From: Pseudonocardia halophobica
GTDB lineage: Bacteria > Actinomycetota > Actinomycetes > Mycobacteriales > Pseudonocardiaceae
DNA length: 32,858 nt
Assembly: GCF_027922425.1 (NCBI RefSeq)
Contig: NZ_BSFQ01000037.1
Coordinates: 42,934 to 75,791, forward strand
Direction of reading: 5' to 3'
The position numbers and the translations under genes are program-made. The notes beneath the pieces were generated by a model, which was given only the letters and a program-made list of their open reading frames with translations, was not told the origin of the DNA and did no database searches. Shown piece by piece: positions 6,343 to 15,528 of the stretch; the stretch's first letter is position 1; every line of letters starts with the position of its first letter.

Positions 6343-7389
6343 ATGAGACGAGACGCGGTCGTGGGCGCGGCGTTCGTGCTGTTCTGGAGCTCCGGGTTCG
6401 TCGGGGCCGAGCTGGGGACCGGCTACACCGGGGCGGACACGTTGCTGGCGTGGCGGTACGTGATCGCGGCGGCGGTGTTGTGGCTGGTGGTCGCCGTACG
6501 CCGCAGCCCGGTCCCGCGCGGGGCGCCCGCCCGCCAGGTCCTGCTCGGGACCCTCACCCAGGTCCTCTACCTCGGCGGCGTGGTGACGGGCGTGGGGCTC
6601 GGGGTGCCGGCGGGGACCGCGGCACTGGTGGCGGCGCTGCAGCCGCTGGTCGTCGCGACGGCGGCCGGCCGGTTCCTCGGCGAGCGCACGACCGCCCGGC
6701 AACGGGCCGGGCTGGCGGCCGGGCTGGCCGGGGTCGCGCTGGTGGTGGCGGGCGACCTGGGCCCGGGCACGGCCCCCGCCTGGGCCTTCCTGCTGCCGGT
6801 CGGCGGGATGCTGGCGCTGTCGGCCGGGACGGTGCTGGAGCGCCGGATGCGGCCGCCGGAGAGCCCGCTCACCGCGATGGCGCTGCAGTCGACCACGGGC
6901 GCGGTCCTGTTCACCGCCGTCGCCGCCCTGGCCGGGCAGCTCCAGCCGCCCGCCGAACCGGGCTTCTGGGGCGCGGTGGCGTGGGTGGTGGTGCTGTCCT
7001 CCTTCGGCGGCTACGGCACCTACCTGGTGGTCCTGCGTCGCAGCGGGGCGACCCGGGTGTCCGCGCTGCTCTACCTGACCCCGCCGACGACGATGCTCTG
7101 GACCTTCCTGATGTTCGGCGAGGTCCCGGTCCTGCTCGCCGTCCCCGGCATCGCCCTGTGCGCGGTCGGTGTGTGGCTCGTGCTCAGCCGGCGGGGATCT
7201 GCACGACGCGAAACTGTCGGTGCCCGGGCGCATGATGGGGACCGTGAGCTCGCTGGACGGTTTCTCCCCCGCCACCCGGGACTGGTTCCGGGGCGCCTTC
7301 GCCGCGCCCACGGCCGCCCAGGAGGGCGCGTGGAGCGCTGCCCAGGCCGGGCGGAACGCGCTGGTCGTGGCGCCGACCGGATCGGGTAA
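6343..7389 (+). CDS. EamA/DMT-family transporter with C-terminal read-through into lhr
   Basis: This drug/metabolite transporter superfamily permease has ten predicted helices made of two EamA halves, beginning MRRDAVVGAAFVLFWSSGF. The second half contains the usual LERRM...STTGAVLF and PPTTMLWTFLMFGEVP segments. The membrane core ends at about residue 287 (near 7203). The frame then continues for about 61 Arg/Gly-rich residues to a TAA at 7387-7389 and overlaps the lhr gene by 146 nt on the same strand, which is abnormal. A shift of one base near 7200-7210 would instead end the protein at a TGA at 7233-7235. The likely substrate is a small metabolite or amino acid. Regulation by the divergent TetR is likely. 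Confidence 0.88.
   Translation: MRRDAVVGAAFVLFWSSGFVGAELGTGYTGADTLLAWRYVIAAAVLWLVVAVRRSPVPRGAPARQVLLGTLTQVLYLGGVVTGVGLGVPAGTAALVAALQPLVVATAAGRFLGERTTARQRAGLAAGLAGVALVVAGDLGPGTAPAWAFLLPVGGMLALSAGTVLERRMRPPESPLTAMALQSTTGAVLFTAVAALAGQLQPPAEPGFWGAVAWVVVLSSFGGYGTYLVVLRRSGATRVSALLYLTPPTTMLWTFLMFGEVPVLLAVPGIALCAVGVWLVLSRRGSARRETVGARAHDGDRELAGRFLPRHPGLVPGRLRRAHGRPGGRVERCPGRAERAGRGADRIG
7231..7236 (+). promoter_or_regulatory. Weak -10-like CATGAT before lhr
   Basis: CATGAT keeps the A2 and T6 of the TANNNT consensus and ends 7 nt before GTG 7244. It is weaker than the other -10 motifs in the window but has the same spacing, and it supports the GTG as start. Confidence 0.3.
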
Positions 7390-10300
7390 GACCCTCGCCG
7401 CGTTCCTCTGGGCGCTGGACCGGCTGGCGTCGGAGGCGGTGCCCGAGGAGCGCACCCGGCGGTGCCGGGTGCTGTACGTGTCCCCGCTCAAGGCCCTGGC
7501 GGTCGACGTGCAGCGCAACCTGCGCGCCCCGCTCACGGGCATGCGGCAGGAGGCGCAGCGGCGCGGCGATCCGGTCCCGGACATCACGGTCGGCATGCGC
7601 ACCGGGGACACCCCGGCGGACGAGCGGCGCCAGTTCGCGCGCACCCCGCCGGACGTGCTGGTCACCACCCCCGAGTCGCTCTTCCTGCTGCTCACCTCGG
7701 CGGCGCGCGAGTCGCTGCGCGGGGTGGAGACCGTGATCCTCGACGAGGTGCACGCGGTGGCCGCGACCAAACGCGGCGCGCACCTGGCCCTGTCCCTCGA
7801 GCGGCTCGACGAGCTGCTCGAGAAGCCCGCCCAGCGGATCGGCCTGTCCGCCACCGTGCGCCCGCTCGACGAGGTGTCGACCTTCCTGTCCGGTGCCCGG
7901 CCGGTCGAGGTGGTCCAGCCGAGGACCCCGAAGACGATCGAGGTCCGGGTCGAGGTCCCGGTGCCGGACCTCGCCGCGCTCGACGAGCGGCCGGCCCCGG
8001 GCAGCGCGGACGAGGAGGTCATCGGGTCCGCGGCCGGCGGCGCCCAGCGGCCCTCGATCTGGCCCGCGGTGGAGAAGCGGCTGCTCGACCTGGTGCGCGC
8101 GCACCGCTCGACCATCGTGTTCGCCAACTCGCGGCGGCTGGCCGAGCGGCTCACGGCGAAGCTCAACGAGCTGGCCGTCGAGGAGGCCGGGGAGGCCGTC
8201 GAGCTCGACCGCTTCCCCGCCGAGGCGATCGGCGAGTCCGGGGTGGGCGGCGGCGCACCGCCGGTGGTGGCCAAGGCGCACCACGGGTCGATGTCCCGCG
8301 AGCAGCGCACGCTCGTGGAGGAGGAGCTCAAGAGCGGGCGGCTGCCGTGCGTGGTCGCGACCTCGAGCCTCGAGCTGGGCATCGACATGGGCGCGGTGGA
8401 CCTGGTCGTGCAGGTGGAGGCGCCGCCGAGCGTGGCGTCCGGGCTGCAGCGCGTCGGCCGCGCCGGGCACCAGGTCGGCGCGGTGTCGCAGGGCGTGGTG
8501 TTCCCGAAGTTCCGCGGCGACCTCGTCTCGTGCGCGGTCGTCGCCGAGCGGATGACCGGCGGGGCGATCGAGTCCATGCGCTACCCGCGCAACCCGCTCG
8601 ACGTGCTGGCCCAGCAGGTCGTCGCCATGGTCGCGATGGACCCCTGGAAGCTCGACGAGCTGGCCGCCGTCGTCCGCCGGGCCGCGCCCTTCGCCGCCCT
8701 GCCGGACTCGGCGCTGCACTCGGTCCTGGACATGCTGGCCGGGCGCTACCCCTCCGAGGAGTTCGGCGAGCTGCGGGCCCGGATCACCTGGGACCGGGTC
8801 ACCGACGAGCTGCGCGGCCGGCCCGGCGCGCAGCGCCTGGCGGTGACCTCCGGCGGCACGATCCCCGACCGCGGGCTGTTCACCGTCATGACGCCGGGCG
8901 GGGCCGACGGCGCGGGCTCGCGCGTCGGCGAGCTCGACGAGGAGATGGTCTACGAGTCCCGGGTGGGCGACACGTTCCTGCTCGGCACGTCGAGCTGGCG
9001 GGTCGAGGACATCACGCACGACCGCGTGATCGTCACGCCTGCGCCCGGCGAGCCCGCGCGCATGCCGTTCTGGAAGGGCGAGTCGATCGGGCGGCCGCTG
9101 GAGCTGGGCCGGGCGGTCGGGAAGTTCGTCCGCGAGATGGCCGGGCTGGCGGACGAGGAGGCCCGCACCCGGGCGGCCGCGGCCGGGCTGGACGAGTGGG
9201 CCACCGACAACCTGCTCTCCTACCTGCACGAGCAGCGCGAGGCCACGCGGCACGTGCCGAGCGACCGCACGATCCTGGTCGAGCGGTTCCGGGACGAGCT
9301 GGGCGACTGGCGACTCGTGGTCCACTCCCCCTTCGGTTCCCAGGTCAACGGGCCGTGGGCGCTCGCCATCGCGGCCCGGATGCGGGAGAAGCGCGGGGTC
9401 GAGGTGCACGCGGCCGGGGCGGACGACGGGATCGTGCTGCGCCTGCCCGCTCTGTACGACTCTGCAGGGCTCGACGACAGCGGCAGCGAAATTGTGCCCA
9501 CCGCCGAGGACGTGCTGCTCGAGCCCGGCGAGGTCGAGCAGATCGTGGTGGCCGAGCTGGGCAACTCGTCGCTGTTCGCCTCGCGGTTCCGCGAGTGCGC
9601 GGCCCGGGCGCTGCTGCTCCCCCGCCGCGACCCGAAGCGGCGCAGCCCGCTGTGGCAGCAGCGGCAGCGTTCGGCGCAGCTGCTGGCCGTCGCGGGCAAG
9701 TTCGAGCAGTTCCCGATCACGCTCGAGGCGATGCGCGAGTGCGTGCAGGACGTCTACGACCTGCCGGGCCTGCGTGAGCTGATGTCCGACGTGGAGTCCC
9801 GCAAGGTCAAGGTGGTCGAGGTGGCCACCCCGCAGCCCTCGCCCTTCGCGCGCAGCCTGCTGTTCGGCTACATCGGCATGTTCCTGTACGAGATGGACGC
9901 ACCGCTGGCCGAGCGTCGCGCCGCCGCCCTCTCGCTGGACTCCACACTGCTCGCCGAGCTGCTGGGATCCGAGGCGATCCGTGAGCTGCTCGATCCCGAG
10001 GTACTCGCCGAGGTCGAGGCGTCGCTGCAGCGCACGGCGCCGGACCGGCACGCGCGCGACGCGGAGGGCGCGGCCGACCTGCTGCGCTTCGTCGGCGACC
10101 TGTCCGAGGCGGACGGACGGGCCCGGGGTGTCGAGCCCGCGTGGTTCGCCGAGCTGGAGGCGCAGCGCCGGGCGATCCGGGTGCGCATCGCCGGCGAGGA
10201 GCGGTTCGTCGCGATCGAGGACGCGGGCCGCATCCGGGACGCGCTGGGCGCGCCGCTGCCCGTCGGCGTGCCGGAGACGTTCACCGAGCCGGTCCCGGAC

Positions 10301-12160
10301 CCGCTCGGCGACCTCGTGCTGCGGTACGCGCGGACGCACGGCCCGTTCACCGCCGCGGAGTGCGCGTCCCGGTTCGGGCTCGGCGTCGCCGTGGTGGCCG
10401 GGGTGCTCGACCGGCTGACCGGGGTCGGGCGGCTGGTCCGCGGCGAGCTGCGCCCGCAGGCCGCGGGCGGCGGCGAGGGCTCGGTCGAGTACTGCGACGC
10501 CGAGGTCCTGCGCCGGCTGCGGCGCGCCTCGCTGGCGCGGCTGCGGGCCGAGGTCGAGCCGGTCGAGCAGCGCGCGCTGGGTCGTTTCCTGCCCGCGTGG
10601 CAGGGCGTGCGCACCCACGCCGACGGCGAGCGGCGCGGTCGCATGCGCCGTGCCCCCGGCGCGGAGGACGTGCTCGGCGTGGTCGAGCAGCTGGCCGGGG
10701 CCCCGCTGCCGGCGAGCGCACTGGAGTCGCTGATCCTGCCCGCGCGGCTGCCGGGCTACACCCCCGCCCTGCTCGACGAGCTCACCGCGGCCGGCGAGGT
10801 CACCTGGACCGGCTGCGGGCCGCTGGCCGGCAGCGACGGCTGGCTGGCCGTGGCCCCGGCCGACGTCGCGGACCTGCTGCTGCCCGAGCCCGAGCTCGAG
10901 GTCGCCGGCACGCCGCTGCACCGGGCGCTGCTCGCGGCGCTCGGGCTGCCCGATCTCGGCGAGCCGGCCGTCGGCGGCGGCGCCCTGTTCTTCCGCCAGC
11001 TCGCCGACCAGGCCGGTCGCACGCTCGTGGCGGAGGGCGAGGAGGCCCCGACCGACGACGCCACGGTCACCGCGATCTGGGACCTCGTCTGGGCGGGGCT
11101 GCTCACCAACGACACGCTGGGCCCGCTGCGGGCCCGGCTGGGCGGTGGCGGCCGGGGCTCCGGCGGCCGCGGCGGTCCCGCGCACCGGACCCGGCGCAGC
11201 GCCTCGCGCGGGCGGTACGCCCAGCTGCGCGCCGGCCGCCCGCAGATGCCGAGCCGCACGGGGCCGCCGTCGGTGGGCGGCAGGTGGGCGCTCGCGGTGG
11301 ACCGCGAGCCGGATCCCACGCGTCGGGCACACGCGCGGGCCGAGGCGTTCCTCGAACGGCACGGCGTGCTGACCCGGGGTGCACTGGGCACCGAGCGGGT
11401 CACCGGCGGGTTCGCGGCGGTCTACAAGGTGCTGCGGGCGATGGAGGACTCCGGGCGGGTGCGGCGCGGGTACGTCGTCGAGGGTCTGGGGGCGGCGCAG
11501 TTCGCCGTGCCGGGGGCGATCGACCGGATCCGCGCCCTGTCCAGCCCGGACGGGAGCCCCGCGGCGAGCGGGTCGGCGGCGGGCGCCGCCGCGATCGGCG
11601 CCGCACCGGACCGGCGGCGGAGCAGTTTCGAGGACTTCTCCGCGGACAGCTCCGAGGGCTTCGCGGAGGAGGGCGGCCCCCACCCCGGCATCCCCCACCG
11701 CGACGGCCCCCACTCCGACGGGCCCCACCTCGACGGGCGGCACTTCGCCGGTGCAGGGCGGGCACCCCACGACGCAGGCGGCGGCTCGGGGTTGTCGCGG
11801 GTGGTGCTGGCGGCGGCCGACCCGGCCCAGCCGTACGGCGCGGCGCTGTCGTGGCCGGCGACCGTCGGCGACTCGAAGCACCGTCCCGGCCGCAAGGCGG
11901 GCGCGCTGGTGGTGCTGGTGGAGGGGGCGCCGGCGCTGTACGTCGAGCGCGGCGGCAAGTCCCTGCTGTCGTTCACCACGGAGTACGACGAGCTGTCCGC
12001 GGCCGCGCACGCGCTGGCCGGCGCGGTGCACGAGGGCTGGCTCGGCACGCTCGCGGTCGAGCGGGCCGACGGCGGCGGGGCCCTGGGCTCCGAGTTGGCC
12101 GAGGTGCTCACCGAGGCCGGCTTCCGCGTCACGCCGAAGGGCCTGCGCCTCCGGGCCTGA
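7244..12160 (+). CDS. lhr: Lhr-type giant ATP-dependent DNA helicase
   Basis: This 1638-residue superfamily 2 helicase belongs to the Lhr class, ATP-driven 3'-5' translocases linked to DNA repair. Walker A APTGSGKT lies at residues 43-50 (K49), the DEVH box at 167-170, a LSATV motif III follows, and LQRVGRAGHQ is motif VI. The Lhr winged-helix and core domain fills the middle, and a long C-terminal region of Lhr-large type follows. Two flexible linkers stand out: a Gly/Arg-rich one near residue 1300 and a second at about 1435-1515 with a His-containing pentapeptide repeat. GTG 7244 was chosen because Lhr proteins normally begin just before the FSPATRxWF motif. ATGs at 7232 and 7235 are alternatives. 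In many actinobacteria nei2 lies next to lhr; here it is about 9 kb away. Confidence 0.96.
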   Translation: MSSLDGFSPATRDWFRGAFAAPTAAQEGAWSAAQAGRNALVVAPTGSGKTLAAFLWALDRLASEAVPEERTRRCRVLYVSPLKALAVDVQRNLRAPLTGMRQEAQRRGDPVPDITVGMRTGDTPADERRQFARTPPDVLVTTPESLFLLLTSAARESLRGVETVILDEVHAVAATKRGAHLALSLERLDELLEKPAQRIGLSATVRPLDEVSTFLSGARPVEVVQPRTPKTIEVRVEVPVPDLAALDERPAPGSADEEVIGSAAGGAQRPSIWPAVEKRLLDLVRAHRSTIVFANSRRLAERLTAKLNELAVEEAGEAVELDRFPAEAIGESGVGGGAPPVVAKAHHGSMSREQRTLVEEELKSGRLPCVVATSSLELGIDMGAVDLVVQVEAPPSVASGLQRVGRAGHQVGAVSQGVVFPKFRGDLVSCAVVAERMTGGAIESMRYPRNPLDVLAQQVVAMVAMDPWKLDELAAVVRRAAPFAALPDSALHSVLDMLAGRYPSEEFGELRARITWDRVTDELRGRPGAQRLAVTSGGTIPDRGLFTVMTPGGADGAGSRVGELDEEMVYESRVGDTFLLGTSSWRVEDITHDRVIVTPAPGEPARMPFWKGESIGRPLELGRAVGKFVREMAGLADEEARTRAAAAGLDEWATDNLLSYLHEQREATRHVPSDRTILVERFRDELGDWRLVVHSPFGSQVNGPWALAIAARMREKRGVEVHAAGADDGIVLRLPALYDSAGLDDSGSEIVPTAEDVLLEPGEVEQIVVAELGNSSLFASRFRECAARALLLPRRDPKRRSPLWQQRQRSAQLLAVAGKFEQFPITLEAMRECVQDVYDLPGLRELMSDVESRKVKVVEVATPQPSPFARSLLFGYIGMFLYEMDAPLAERRAAALSLDSTLLAELLGSEAIRELLDPEVLAEVEASLQRTAPDRHARDAEGAADLLRFVGDLSEADGRARGVEPAWFAELEAQRRAIRVRIAGEERFVAIEDAGRIRDALGAPLPVGVPETFTEPVPDPLGDLVLRYARTHGPFTAAECASRFGLGVAVVAGVLDRLTGVGRLVRGELRPQAAGGGEGSVEYCDAEVLRRLRRASLARLRAEVEPVEQRALGRFLPAWQGVRTHADGERRGRMRRAPGAEDVLGVVEQLAGAPLPASALESLILPARLPGYTPALLDELTAAGEVTWTGCGPLAGSDGWLAVAPADVADLLLPEPELEVAGTPLHRALLAALGLPDLGEPAVGGGALFFRQLADQAGRTLVAEGEEAPTDDATVTAIWDLVWAGLLTNDTLGPLRARLGGGGRGSGGRGGPAHRTRRSASRGRYAQLRAGRPQMPSRTGPPSVGGRWALAVDREPDPTRRAHARAEAFLERHGVLTRGALGTERVTGGFAAVYKVLRAMEDSGRVRRGYVVEGLGAAQFAVPGAIDRIRALSSPDGSPAASGSAAGAAAIGAAPDRRRSSFEDFSADSSEGFAEEGGPHPGIPHRDGPHSDGPHLDGRHFAGAGRAPHDAGGGSGLSRVVLAAADPAQPYGAALSWPATVGDSKHRPGRKAGALVVLVEGAPALYVERGGKSLLSFTTEYDELSAAAHALAGAVHEGWLGTLAVERADGGGALGSELAEVLTEAGFRVTPKGLRLRA
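11678..11746 (+). repeat. Degenerate 15-bp coding repeat: His pentapeptides in Lhr linker
   Basis: Lhr residues 1479-1501 have histidine exactly every five residues (1480, 1485, 1490, 1495, 1500) in the pattern P-H-x-D-G. At the DNA level this is an imperfect 15-bp repeat with the CCCCAC core repeated. It lies in the low-complexity linker before the last conserved Lhr segment and is probably a slippage product. Confidence 0.85.
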
Positions 12161-12296
12161 GGGGCGCCCGCGACCACGCGCCGGGTCCTCCCGGCCGTAC
12201 CCGCACGAGCGATCGTTCAGGCTTCCGGCGGATGCAGGCGACCGCATCAGCGACGATGATCGGGTCACCGACTCCGATGCCGTGGGAGGCCCGACC

Positions 12297-13256
12297 GTGA
12301 CGACCGTCGAGTACGACTTCGACCCCGAGCTCGCCGCCGCCATCCCGGTGCTGCCGGTCCTCGACGTCAGCGACCTGCCGGCCGCGCGTGCCGTGCTGAC
12401 CGGTCTCCGCGCCCAGCTGCCCGCGCCGGACGAGACGGGCGTGACGGTGACCGAGGTCCTGGTTGCGGGACCCGAGGGTGCGCCCGACGTGCCGCTGCGG
12501 ATCTACCGGCCCGACGAGCCCGCGGGCCCGGCGGGCATCTTCGACGTGCACGGCGGCGGCTTCATCCTGGGCGACCTCGACGGCAGCCACGCCGGCAACA
12601 TCGCGATCGCCCGGGACGTCGGCGCGGTGCTGGTCACCGTCGACTACCGGCTCGCGCCCGAGCACCCCTTCCCGGCCGGCCTCGAGGACTGCTACGCCGG
12701 GCTGGTCTGGTTCGCCGAGCACGCCGAGGAGTTCGGCGTCGACCCCGACCGGATCGCGATCCACGGGATCAGCGCGGGCGGCGGGCTGTGCGCCGCGCTC
12801 GCGATGCTTGCCCGGGACCGCGGCGGCCCGGCGATCGCCTTCCAGTACCTGGGTGTCCCCGAGGTCGACGACCGGCTGGAGACGCCGAGCATGCGCGCCT
12901 TCACCGACACCCCGATCTGGAACCGGCCCAACGCCGTCGTGAGCTGGGACTCCTACCTCGGCGAGGGCGTCCGCGGCACCGACGCGGTGTCGCCGTACGC
13001 GGCTCCGGCCCGCGCGGCCGACCTGAGCGGCCTGCCCCCGGCCTACGTCTCGGTGATGGCCTTCGACCCGCTGCGCGACGAGGGCATCGCCTACGCGCTG
13101 GCCCTGCAGACGGCCGGCGTCCCGGTGGAGCTGCACCTGTTCCCGGGGACCTTCCACGGCTCGTCGCTCATCGAGGACGCCACGATCTCGAAGCGGGAGG
13201 CCGCCGAGCGGGTCGCGGTGCTCCGGCAGGCCCTGGAGCTGCCCCGGCTCGACTGA
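12297..13256 (+). CDS. HSL-family (GDXG) alpha/beta-hydrolase, esterase
   Basis: This 319-residue carboxylesterase belongs to the hormone-sensitive lipase family. The oxyanion-hole motif HGGGF lies at residues 85-89, the nucleophile S159 in GISAGGG, the acid D257 in FDPLRDE, and the base H287 in TFHGSS, so the triad is complete. VDYRLAPEHPFPAGLED is the family hallmark. GTG 12297 has a strong GGAGG ribosome-binding site 7 nt upstream. It has no signal peptide and is expected in the cytoplasm. It converges on the TetR-ligase-nitroreductase operon across a strong terminator. It could hydrolyse the ester made by the nearby Baeyer-Villiger monooxygenase; that pairing is inferred from proximity only. 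Confidence 0.93.
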   Translation: MTTVEYDFDPELAAAIPVLPVLDVSDLPAARAVLTGLRAQLPAPDETGVTVTEVLVAGPEGAPDVPLRIYRPDEPAGPAGIFDVHGGGFILGDLDGSHAGNIAIARDVGAVLVTVDYRLAPEHPFPAGLEDCYAGLVWFAEHAEEFGVDPDRIAIHGISAGGGLCAALAMLARDRGGPAIAFQYLGVPEVDDRLETPSMRAFTDTPIWNRPNAVVSWDSYLGEGVRGTDAVSPYAAPARAADLSGLPPAYVSVMAFDPLRDEGIAYALALQTAGVPVELHLFPGTFHGSSLIEDATISKREAAERVAVLRQALELPRLD

Positions 13257-13277
13257 TCCCACCCGGGATCAGGGACA

Positions 13278-13312
13278 CCGGTCCGCGGCCGGGGGTACCG
13301 GCCGCGGACCGG
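13278..13312. terminator. Bidirectional hairpin between convergent genes
   Basis: A perfect 15-bp GC-rich stem (13278-13292 with 13298-13312) and a 5-nt loop lie between the convergent esterase and TetR genes. There is no U-tract, as is common in actinobacteria. It would serve both directions. Confidence 0.8.
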
Positions 13313-13314
13313 CC

Positions 13315-13344
13315 GCGCCGGGCGGGAGGGGGCCGGCCCGGCGC
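13315..13344. terminator. Second hairpin downstream of the TetR gene
   Basis: A perfect 9-bp stem, GCGCCGGGC at 13315-13323 with GCCCGGCGC at 13336-13344, has a 12-nt loop. It stands directly next to the 15-bp hairpin, so the TetR operon meets it first. Confidence 0.5.
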
Positions 13345-13361
13345 GCGCTGGGGCGTCGGGG

Positions 13362-13985
13362 CTAGTCGAGTGCCCCGCGCGCCCCGAGCATCCGCCCCAC
13401 GACGAGCTCGACGTAGCCCTCGACGACATCGTCGAGGGAGAGGCCGCGGTCGTCGCGGAACCAGCCGCTGAAACCGTTGAGCATGTCGAGCACCCCGAAC
13501 GTGGCGAGCTGGGCGTCGGGCACGGTGAACTCGCCGGATCGCATGCCCGCGGTGATCACGTCCCGGACCCGCCGCTGGTAGTAGCGGCGGTGCCCGTCGA
13601 TCTCCGCGCGGTGCTCCGGGCTCAGGGACGCCATCTCGTGCAGCCCGACGAGGTGCTCGACCCGCCGCCGGTACAGGTGCCGCAGGTGCGCCCGGACCAG
13701 CATGGCCGTCCGGCGCGCGGGCGTGCCCGCGGCGTCGAGCAGGGGCAGGTTCTCCTCGCACGGCTCGCGCGTGACGGTCAGGCAGACCGCGTAGAGGATC
13801 TCCTCCTTGGCCGCGAAGTGGTGGTAGAGGCTGGCCCCGCGGATGCCGACGGCGTCGGCGATGTCCCGCATCCCGACGTGGGCGTACCCGCGGTCGGCGA
13901 AGGTCCGCGCCGCGGTGGTCACGATCTCCTCGCGGCGCAGCCGGGTCCGCGCCGTGCGGGACGACGCCAGGGGCTCCTGCGTCAC
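13362..13985 (-). CDS. TetR/AcrR-family regulator of the ligase/nitroreductase operon
   Basis: This 207-residue repressor has a helix-turn-helix at about residues 17-63 (REEIVTTAARTFADRGYAHVGMRDIADAVGIRGASLYHHFAAKEEIL) and a C-terminal domain of the type often found with fatty-acid or aromatic-ketone catabolic genes (TetR_C with a YYQRRVRDVI segment). The start is GTG 13985, 13 nt after the ligase stop, so it is the last gene of the nitroreductase-ligase-TetR operon. The palindromes between nitroreductase and monooxygenase genes are its probable operators, which would make it autoregulatory. The inducer may be an acyl-CoA, but this is not shown by sequence. Confidence 0.92.
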   Translation of the reverse strand: MTQEPLASSRTARTRLRREEIVTTAARTFADRGYAHVGMRDIADAVGIRGASLYHHFAAKEEILYAVCLTVTREPCEENLPLLDAAGTPARRTAMLVRAHLRHLYRRRVEHLVGLHEMASLSPEHRAEIDGHRRYYQRRVRDVITAGMRSGEFTVPDAQLATFGVLDMLNGFSGWFRDDRGLSLDDVVEGYVELVVGRMLGARGALD

Positions 13986-13998
13986 GCCGTCACACCCC

Positions 13999-15528
13999 TC
14001 ACACGGGCACCGTCCGCAGCTTCCGCTTGAGGATCTTGCCCTGCGGGTCGACGGGCAGCTCGGCCACCACGTGCACCGCCTTGGGCACCTTGTAGCCGGC
14101 CATCCGCTCCTTGCAGAAGGCGATCACCTCGTCCGGGTCGACGGCCACGCCCTCCTGCGGGATCAGGAACGCGGTGACGGCCTCGGACCAGTACTCGTCC
14201 GGCTTGCCGACGACCGCCGCCCGCAGCACGCCGGGGTGCTCGTGCAGCACCCGCTCGACCTCCTGCGACGACACGTTCATCCCGCCGGACTTGATCACGT
14301 CCTTGAGCCGGTCGCGGAAGAAGAGGTTGCCCGCGGCGTCGACCCGCACCATGTCGCCGGTGTGCACCCAGCCGTCGACCATGACCTCGGCGGTCCGCGC
14401 GGGGTCGCGGTGGTAGCCGAGCATGACCGACGGCGTGCGGCAGAGCAGCTCGCCGACCTCGGCGTCGTTCCCCTCGGCGTCGACGACCCGGACCTCCAGG
14501 TGCGAGACCGGGGTGCCGATCCAGGTCGGGTCGTGGTCCGGGACGTCGTCGAGCGTCCGGAACCAGCCCACGGTGCCCAGCTGGGACAGCTCCGACTGGC
14601 CCCAGTACGTCCCCCACACGACGCCGGGTGCGGCCGCGGCCCACGCGGAGATCGCGTGCGGGGCGACCTGGCCGCCGTAGGTCATGCACCGCCGGACGGC
14701 ACCGACGGCGTCGGCGCCGAACCCGGCCTGACCGGCGAGGGCGAGGTAGAAGGTGGGGGTCTGCGCGATCACCGTGACGCGCTCGCGGGCGATGATCTCC
14801 AGCGAGCGGGCCGGGTCGGTGGTCGCGGGCAGCACCAGCGTGGCGCCCATGAGCGTCAGCGTGGTCATCGAGCCGAGCCCGGCGATCGTGTGGAAGGGCA
14901 TCACGAACAGCCAGGTGTCGTCCGGCCCGGTGCGCAGGCCCCAGCTCCACGCCGGGGCCGTCGAGATCAGGTAGTTGCGGTGCGGGATCAGCACACCCTT
15001 GGGCGTGGCCTCGGTGCCCGAGGTGTAGACGAGCATCGCGACGTCGTGCTCGTCGACCTCGGCCCCGGGCTCGGTGTCCTCCGCGGGCAGCTCGGTGCCG
15101 TACCCGACCAGCGCCGTCCCGGCGGGCAACACGCTCCCGACCAGCTCGGCGAAGGCCGGCGCGGCCAGCACGACCCGGGGCTCGGCGTGCCCGAGCTGGT
15201 GCGCGACCTCCGGGGCGCGGTGCAGCGGGTTGATCCCGGTGAACGCCGCGCCGAGCTTGAGCGCACCGTAGTACGCGGCCACGACGTCGACGGAGTTGGG
15301 CGCCATCGACGCGACGACGTCCCCGCGGCCGACCCCGAGCCCGCGCAGCAGGTGCGCATACCGGTTCGCCCGGCGGTCCAGCTCGGCGTAGGTGGTCTCG
15401 GACCGGGCCCCGTCCGCGGTGTACCCGACGACGGCGACCGCCGCGGGCCGGGTGCGGGCGTGCCGCCGCAGCTGGTCGCCGATCGTGGCGCGGGCCAGCG
15501 GGCGGGTGTACTGGTCGGCGAGGCTCAT
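13999..15528 (-). CDS. AMP-forming acyl-CoA ligase (class I adenylate-forming)
   Basis: This 509-residue enzyme activates a carboxylic acid to acyl-AMP and then acyl-CoA. The phosphate-binding motif YTSGTEATPKGV lies at residues 168-179, a GTYWGQSE segment (A5-like) is in the middle, and WVHTGDMVRVD and DRLKDVIKSGGMNVSS are the A7/A8 motifs. The catalytic Lys is K498 in PQGKILKRKLR near the C-terminus. ATG 15528 overlaps the nitroreductase stop by 4 nt, so the two are translationally coupled. Length and motifs fit medium-chain or aryl acid ligases; the substrate is unknown. Context with a monooxygenase and an esterase suggests activation of an acid released from a ketone or ester. Confidence 0.94.
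   Translation of the reverse strand: MSLADQYTRPLARATIGDQLRRHARTRPAAVAVVGYTADGARSETTYAELDRRANRYAHLLRGLGVGRGDVVASMAPNSVDVVAAYYGALKLGAAFTGINPLHRAPEVAHQLGHAEPRVVLAAPAFAELVGSVLPAGTALVGYGTELPAEDTEPGAEVDEHDVAMLVYTSGTEATPKGVLIPHRNYLISTAPAWSWGLRTGPDDTWLFVMPFHTIAGLGSMTTLTLMGATLVLPATTDPARSLEIIARERVTVIAQTPTFYLALAGQAGFGADAVGAVRRCMTYGGQVAPHAISAWAAAAPGVVWGTYWGQSELSQLGTVGWFRTLDDVPDHDPTWIGTPVSHLEVRVVDAEGNDAEVGELLCRTPSVMLGYHRDPARTAEVMVDGWVHTGDMVRVDAAGNLFFRDRLKDVIKSGGMNVSSQEVERVLHEHPGVLRAAVVGKPDEYWSEAVTAFLIPQEGVAVDPDEVIAFCKERMAGYKVPKAVHVVAELPVDPQGKILKRKLRTVPV

Noticed and set aside
5758..8577. A 939-codon minus-strand frame across TetR, EamA and lhr
   Set aside because: It is antisense to three recognisable genes, in Ser/Arg/Thr-rich shadow composition, with no domain.
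7184..12343. A 1719-codon open frame antisense to lhr
   Set aside because: It is the mirror of a G/C-biased gene: no recognisable domain, Arg/Gly/Pro/His-rich, while lhr on the other strand has all helicase motifs.
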